A stretch of DNA of 58,927 nt from an uncultured Prevotellaceae bacterium (lineage in GTDB: Bacteria > Bacteroidota > Bacteroidia > Bacteroidales > Bacteroidaceae): assembly GCA_946184125.1 (NCBI GenBank), contig CAMHEL010000007.1, forward strand, positions 1-58,927. Reading direction: 5' to 3'. Under the pieces are notes generated by a model. The model had not been told where the DNA came from. It made no database searches and was given only the letters and a program-made list of their open reading frames with translations. The position numbers were made by a program, and so were the translations under genes. Shown here piece after piece: positions 56,116 through 58,927 of the stretch (within the stretch, counting starts at the first letter, position 1; every line of letters begins with the position of its first letter).

Positions 56116-57399
56116 ATGAATTCTAAAAGTTCTCCGTGGGCATGGATTCCCACATTGTATTTCGCTGAGGGACTGCCCAATGTCGTGGTTATGACAGTGG
56201 CGGTTGTGATGTATATGGAAATGGGCATGACCGACACCCAAATAGCCCTGTATACCAGTTGGCTGGGACTGCCGTGGGTCATCAAACCGTTATGGAGCCC
56301 ATTTGTCGATTTGTTCAAGACCAAGCGCTGGTGGGTGCTTACCATGCAACTGCTCTTGGGTGCGGCTTTTGCCGGAGTGGCATTTACGGTGAACACCGCA
56401 TTCTGGTTCCAGGGCACCATGTTCTTCTTCTTCCTCATGGCCTTTTCAAGTGCCACTCATGACATCGCTGCCGATGGCTTCTACATGCTCGATCTCGACA
56501 GCCATGACCAGTCGTGGTTCGTGGGTATACGAAACACCTTCTACCGCATCGCCGTCATCTTCGGACAGGGCGTGCTGGTGTGGGTCGCAGGACGGCTGCA
56601 GGTGCTGTTCCCTGATAGTAAGGCATTTACGTGGAGCCTCATCTTCTTCGGACTCTCCGTTATTTTCATCGCCATCTGGCTCTATCACCGTTTCGCCATG
56701 CCCAATCCTGTTGACAGGAAGAATGATGGGCTCACGGCACGCGATGTGGCACGCGGATTGTGGCAGATGCTTTCCTCTTTCTTCACCAAAGTGCCTGTTA
56801 AGCAGATTGTCTTCGTGCTGCTCTTCTTGTTGTTCTATCGCTTCCCGGAGGCCATGCTGACGAAAATGGCCAGCACTTTCCTGCTGCGGCCGATTGAGGA
56901 AGGAGGACTGGGGCTCACCAAGGAGGCTTTTGGATTGGCTTATGGAACCGTCGGACTTATCGGACTGCTCCTGGGTGGAATCGTGGGCGGCATGCTGGCG
57001 AGCCGCGACGGACTGAAACGGTGGCTGTGGCCCTTTGTCTGCGCCATCACTCTGCCCGACATCGTCTATGTGTATCTCAGCTTCGTACAGCCCAGCAGTC
57101 TGTTGCTCGTCAGTACTTGTCTCTTCATCGAGCAGTTTGGCTACGGACTGGGATTCACTGCACTCACACTCTACATGCTCTATTATAGCCAGGGTGAGTT
57201 CAAAACTTCTCATTATTCCATCTGTACCGGATTGTCTTATCTTGGACTGATGCTGCCAGGCATGATGTCGGGATGGATTAAGGACGCGGTGGGCTACCAG
57301 ACGTTCTTCATCGTTGTCATGTTCCTTTGTATCATCACCTTCGTTGTCGCGGCTTTCATCAAGATTGACCCGCAGTTCGGAAAAAAAGACGTTCAATGA
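56116..57399 (+). CDS. AmpG-like MFS transporter
   Basis: A 427-residue permease with about twelve hydrophobic segments. It opens WAWIPTLYFAEGLPNVVVMTVAVVMY and has AmpG-family features: LGLPWVIKPLWSPFVDLFKTKRWW (A-motif after TM2-3), FSSATHDIAADGFYMLDL and LLLGGIVGGMLASRDGLKRW in the second half. AmpG proteins import muropeptides (anhydro-GlcNAc-MurNAc peptides) for cell-wall recycling; the AmpG-like call rests on SATHDIAADGFY. It overlaps the next MFS gene by 4 bp. Other solutes cannot be excluded. Confidence 0.85.
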   Translation: MNSKSSPWAWIPTLYFAEGLPNVVVMTVAVVMYMEMGMTDTQIALYTSWLGLPWVIKPLWSPFVDLFKTKRWWVLTMQLLLGAAFAGVAFTVNTAFWFQGTMFFFFLMAFSSATHDIAADGFYMLDLDSHDQSWFVGIRNTFYRIAVIFGQGVLVWVAGRLQVLFPDSKAFTWSLIFFGLSVIFIAIWLYHRFAMPNPVDRKNDGLTARDVARGLWQMLSSFFTKVPVKQIVFVLLFLLFYRFPEAMLTKMASTFLLRPIEEGGLGLTKEAFGLAYGTVGLIGLLLGGIVGGMLASRDGLKRWLWPFVCAITLPDIVYVYLSFVQPSSLLLVSTCLFIEQFGYGLGFTALTLYMLYYSQGEFKTSHYSICTGLSYLGLMLPGMMSGWIKDAVGYQTFFIVVMFLCIITFVVAAFIKIDPQFGKKDVQ

Positions 57400-58664
57400 C
57401 ATCCACGAATAGTCCCCGAAAACCTTCGAATGGTGCTGGCTGCACCATGCCCTGGAGGGTGCCCCTGCTATGCATGGCAAGGGCCATGATGGTGGCGACA
57501 CTATCGCTCGTCATCATGGTGATGTTCAAGCGCCTCGGAATGGGAAACACATGGGCGACTTTCAGCACCTCGATGCTCGTGGCACCCTTCGCACTCAGAG
57601 GACTGCTGCGACCCTGCGTGATGGCAATGGGAAGCCGGAAATGGGTGGCCATCGTCGCGCAGGTGCTGTTCGTGGCGGCGATAATCGGGGTGGCTATGTC
57701 CCTCGGAGTCAGCAAGGTGGCTTTGTGGGCATGCCTCATCGTGGCATCGCTCGCTGCCGCTGTCCACGACGTCGCTGCTGCCGACATCATCGCCGAATGG
57801 AAGGTGGGGCGAAGGCACGGCAGATGGATGGTGTGCATGGCGGCTGTCACTGTGGCTCTCGTGCTCGCTCTCGGGGGAACGCTCATCGTGGGGGGCGACA
57901 TGGAGACTATGTCAAGGCAACTGGTGGCATCGTGGCATACGGCTCTCGAGGTGCTCGCTGCACTGATGGCGGCCACCATGGTGGCGTGTGCCATTGCCAT
58001 GAGGGGAATGGAAAAGGATGACAACAGCACCACACTGGAAGAAGCGTGGCGTAAAAACAAAAATGACAGGGCGCTGTGGTGGCAACTCAGCCGCAGGTGG
58101 CCCTTCGTGCTCTTCGTCGTCATCGTACCATGGCATGAGTGGATGGTGTGGAAGGGCAGTTTCCTCTTCCTCGGAGACCCGGGGAGCATCGGAGGACTCA
58201 CGCTCGGGCCCCAGGAGGTGGGCTTCGTGCTGGGCACCATGGCGGTCATGGCGCTCTTCGCTGGATGTGCCGTGGGGGGAAGCCTCGCCCTCAGAGGACT
58301 CAGGTATTGGCGCTGGCCAATGGCGCTGGCGATGACGCTGCCCGATGCGCTCCTCCTCTTCCTGGCGTACGAGATGCCTTCAAACCTGTGGCTGATAGCT
58401 CTTTGCCTCGTGGCAAAGGGATTCCTCAGCGGCTTCGGAGGGGTGGGCTTCATCGTCTTCGTCATCAGGTACGGACGGGGGAGGGGCATGGCGGCCCATA
58501 CCGACGTCTGCACGGCGCTGCTCGCTGCATCGGCTGTCACTGCTGGGGCTGTCACCGGACTGCTGCAGTATTATTTCGGATACAGAGGCTTCTTCGCCGT
58601 GGCATGTGCCGCTGCCATCGCCACCATCCTCCTCCCCATGCTGCCTTTCTATTATAAAAGGTGA
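57396..58664 (+). CDS. Second AmpG-like MFS transporter
   Basis: A 422-residue permease with about twelve hydrophobic segments. It retains the AmpG-like VASLAAAVHDVAAADIIAEW, matching ATHDIAADG of its neighbour, and APFALRGLLRPCVMAMGSRKW in the TM2-3 loop position, but is more diverged (Met- and Ala-rich). It begins inside the stop of the upstream gene (ATGA), so the two are translationally coupled. This looks like an ancient tandem duplication; the pair may form separate transporters or cooperate. No terminator was recognised before the tandem hairpins at 58678. Confidence 0.8.
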   Translation: MTSTNSPRKPSNGAGCTMPWRVPLLCMARAMMVATLSLVIMVMFKRLGMGNTWATFSTSMLVAPFALRGLLRPCVMAMGSRKWVAIVAQVLFVAAIIGVAMSLGVSKVALWACLIVASLAAAVHDVAAADIIAEWKVGRRHGRWMVCMAAVTVALVLALGGTLIVGGDMETMSRQLVASWHTALEVLAALMAATMVACAIAMRGMEKDDNSTTLEEAWRKNKNDRALWWQLSRRWPFVLFVVIVPWHEWMVWKGSFLFLGDPGSIGGLTLGPQEVGFVLGTMAVMALFAGCAVGGSLALRGLRYWRWPMALAMTLPDALLLFLAYEMPSNLWLIALCLVAKGFLSGFGGVGFIVFVIRYGRGRGMAAHTDVCTALLAASAVTAGAVTGLLQYYFGYRGFFAVACAAAIATILLPMLPFYYKR

Positions 58665-58677
58665 AACATGACAAAGA

Positions 58678-58927
58678 AAGTAATGTTCGTCTAATGTTCG
58701 TCGGGATTTGTAATCCCGACGCATTGAGTATCAGGATTTGCAATCCGAAAATCGCATTAAAATTTCTAATATTAATAAAGTAATGTTCGGTAATGTTCGT
58801 CGGGATTTGCAATCCCGACGCATTGAATATCAGGATTTTCAATCCGCAAATCGCATTAAAATGCTTATACTCATAAAGTAATGTTCGTCGGGATTTGCAA
58901 TCCCGACGCATTGAATATCAGGATTTT
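58678..58927. repeat. Tandem array of GGGATTTGCAATCCC hairpin units
   Basis: Two full units of about 99 bp (58678-58776, 58777-58875) and a third cut by the window edge. Each has AAGTAATGTTCG, the hairpin GTCGGGATTTGCAATCCCGAC, GCATTGAATATCAGG, a second hairpin GGATTTTCAATCC and AATCGCATTAAAAT. The same core occurs at 44228-44380. Apparent minus-strand frames repeating ASGLQIPTNI are translations of the repeat. Confidence 0.85.

Noticed and set aside
58380..58911. Minus-strand frames with repeated ASGLQIPTNI peptides
   Set aside because: They are translations of the tandem hairpin units at 58678-58927 and run into the antisense of the MFS gene; not genes.

Overview
The window reads as a chromosomal segment of a gut or oral Bacteroidales bacterium, most likely Prevotella or a close relative. 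The grounds are a SusC/SusD pair, Bacteroidetes-type promoters (TTTG, about 19-20 bp, TAnnTTTG) in front of many genes, almost no Shine-Dalgarno sequences, a C10 (streptopain/interpain-like) protease with BspA-type repeats, and long repeat-filled intergenic regions. No rRNA, tRNA, CRISPR array or complete insertion sequence was seen.

Layout. 0-1.4 kb: the 3' end of a reverse transcriptase with the SQ motif typical of diversity-generating retroelements, convergent with a DUF3945-like gene of the kind carried on conjugative elements. 1.7-4.4 kb: a small predicted outer-membrane protein, then a three-gene SPFH / ribbon-helix-helix / membrane-protein cassette closed by a terminator. 4.6-7.8 kb: a KdgF-like cupin and a fused PL10-like pectate lyase-aldose 1-epimerase. 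7.8-14.6 kb: a complete histidine utilisation set (ftcD, hutU, hutH, hutI) giving glutamate and one-carbon folate. 14.6-20.0 kb, minus strand: a GH127/GH146-type arabinofuranosidase overlapping agmatine deiminase (aguA), then N-carbamoylputrescine amidase (aguB). 20.1-21.7 kb, minus: MlaF/MlaE-type ABC transporter parts. 21.9-28.2 kb: branched-chain amino acid synthesis (ilvD, ilvB, ilvN, an acyl-ACP thioesterase, and ilvC with its own promoter). 28.3-29.9 kb, minus: a split three-gene HipBST-like toxin-antitoxin system. 30.9-35.4 kb: a large secreted C10 protease with BspA-like repeats and a dockerin-like end. 37.0-44.1 kb, minus: a DUF4957/DUF5123-like lipoprotein, SusC and SusD. 45.7-48.8 kb: a small glycan-binding-like secreted protein and a two-domain carbohydrate esterase. 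48.9-58.7 kb: an envelope-related block with an MBOAT acyltransferase plus SGNH partner, a giant glycosyltransferase / HIT-like / SpoIID fusion, and two overlapping AmpG-like transporters.

Two themes run through the window. One is plant cell-wall (pectin/arabinan) breakdown spread over several loci: the cupin and lyase-mutarotase, the arabinofuranosidase, the SusCD system with a predicted beta-helix lipoprotein, and the esterase. The other is a very dense population of dispersed non-coding repeats: (i) an AAGTAGGT inverted-repeat element that sits immediately before hutH and ilvN, between hipB and the next gene and after the protease; (ii) a modular family in at least six copies with GC-rich hairpins, one pair of which looks compensated; (iii) a MITE-like insertion with a visible target duplication; (iv) a GGGATTTGCAATCCC element, tandem at the right edge; (v) 9- and 10-bp tandem arrays.

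Most notable: the HipBST-like operon with an Asn where the kinase normally has its metal-binding Asp, the GT-HIT-SpoIID fusion, the lyase-mutarotase fusion, and the repeat element that supplies an alternative in-frame start to hutH.
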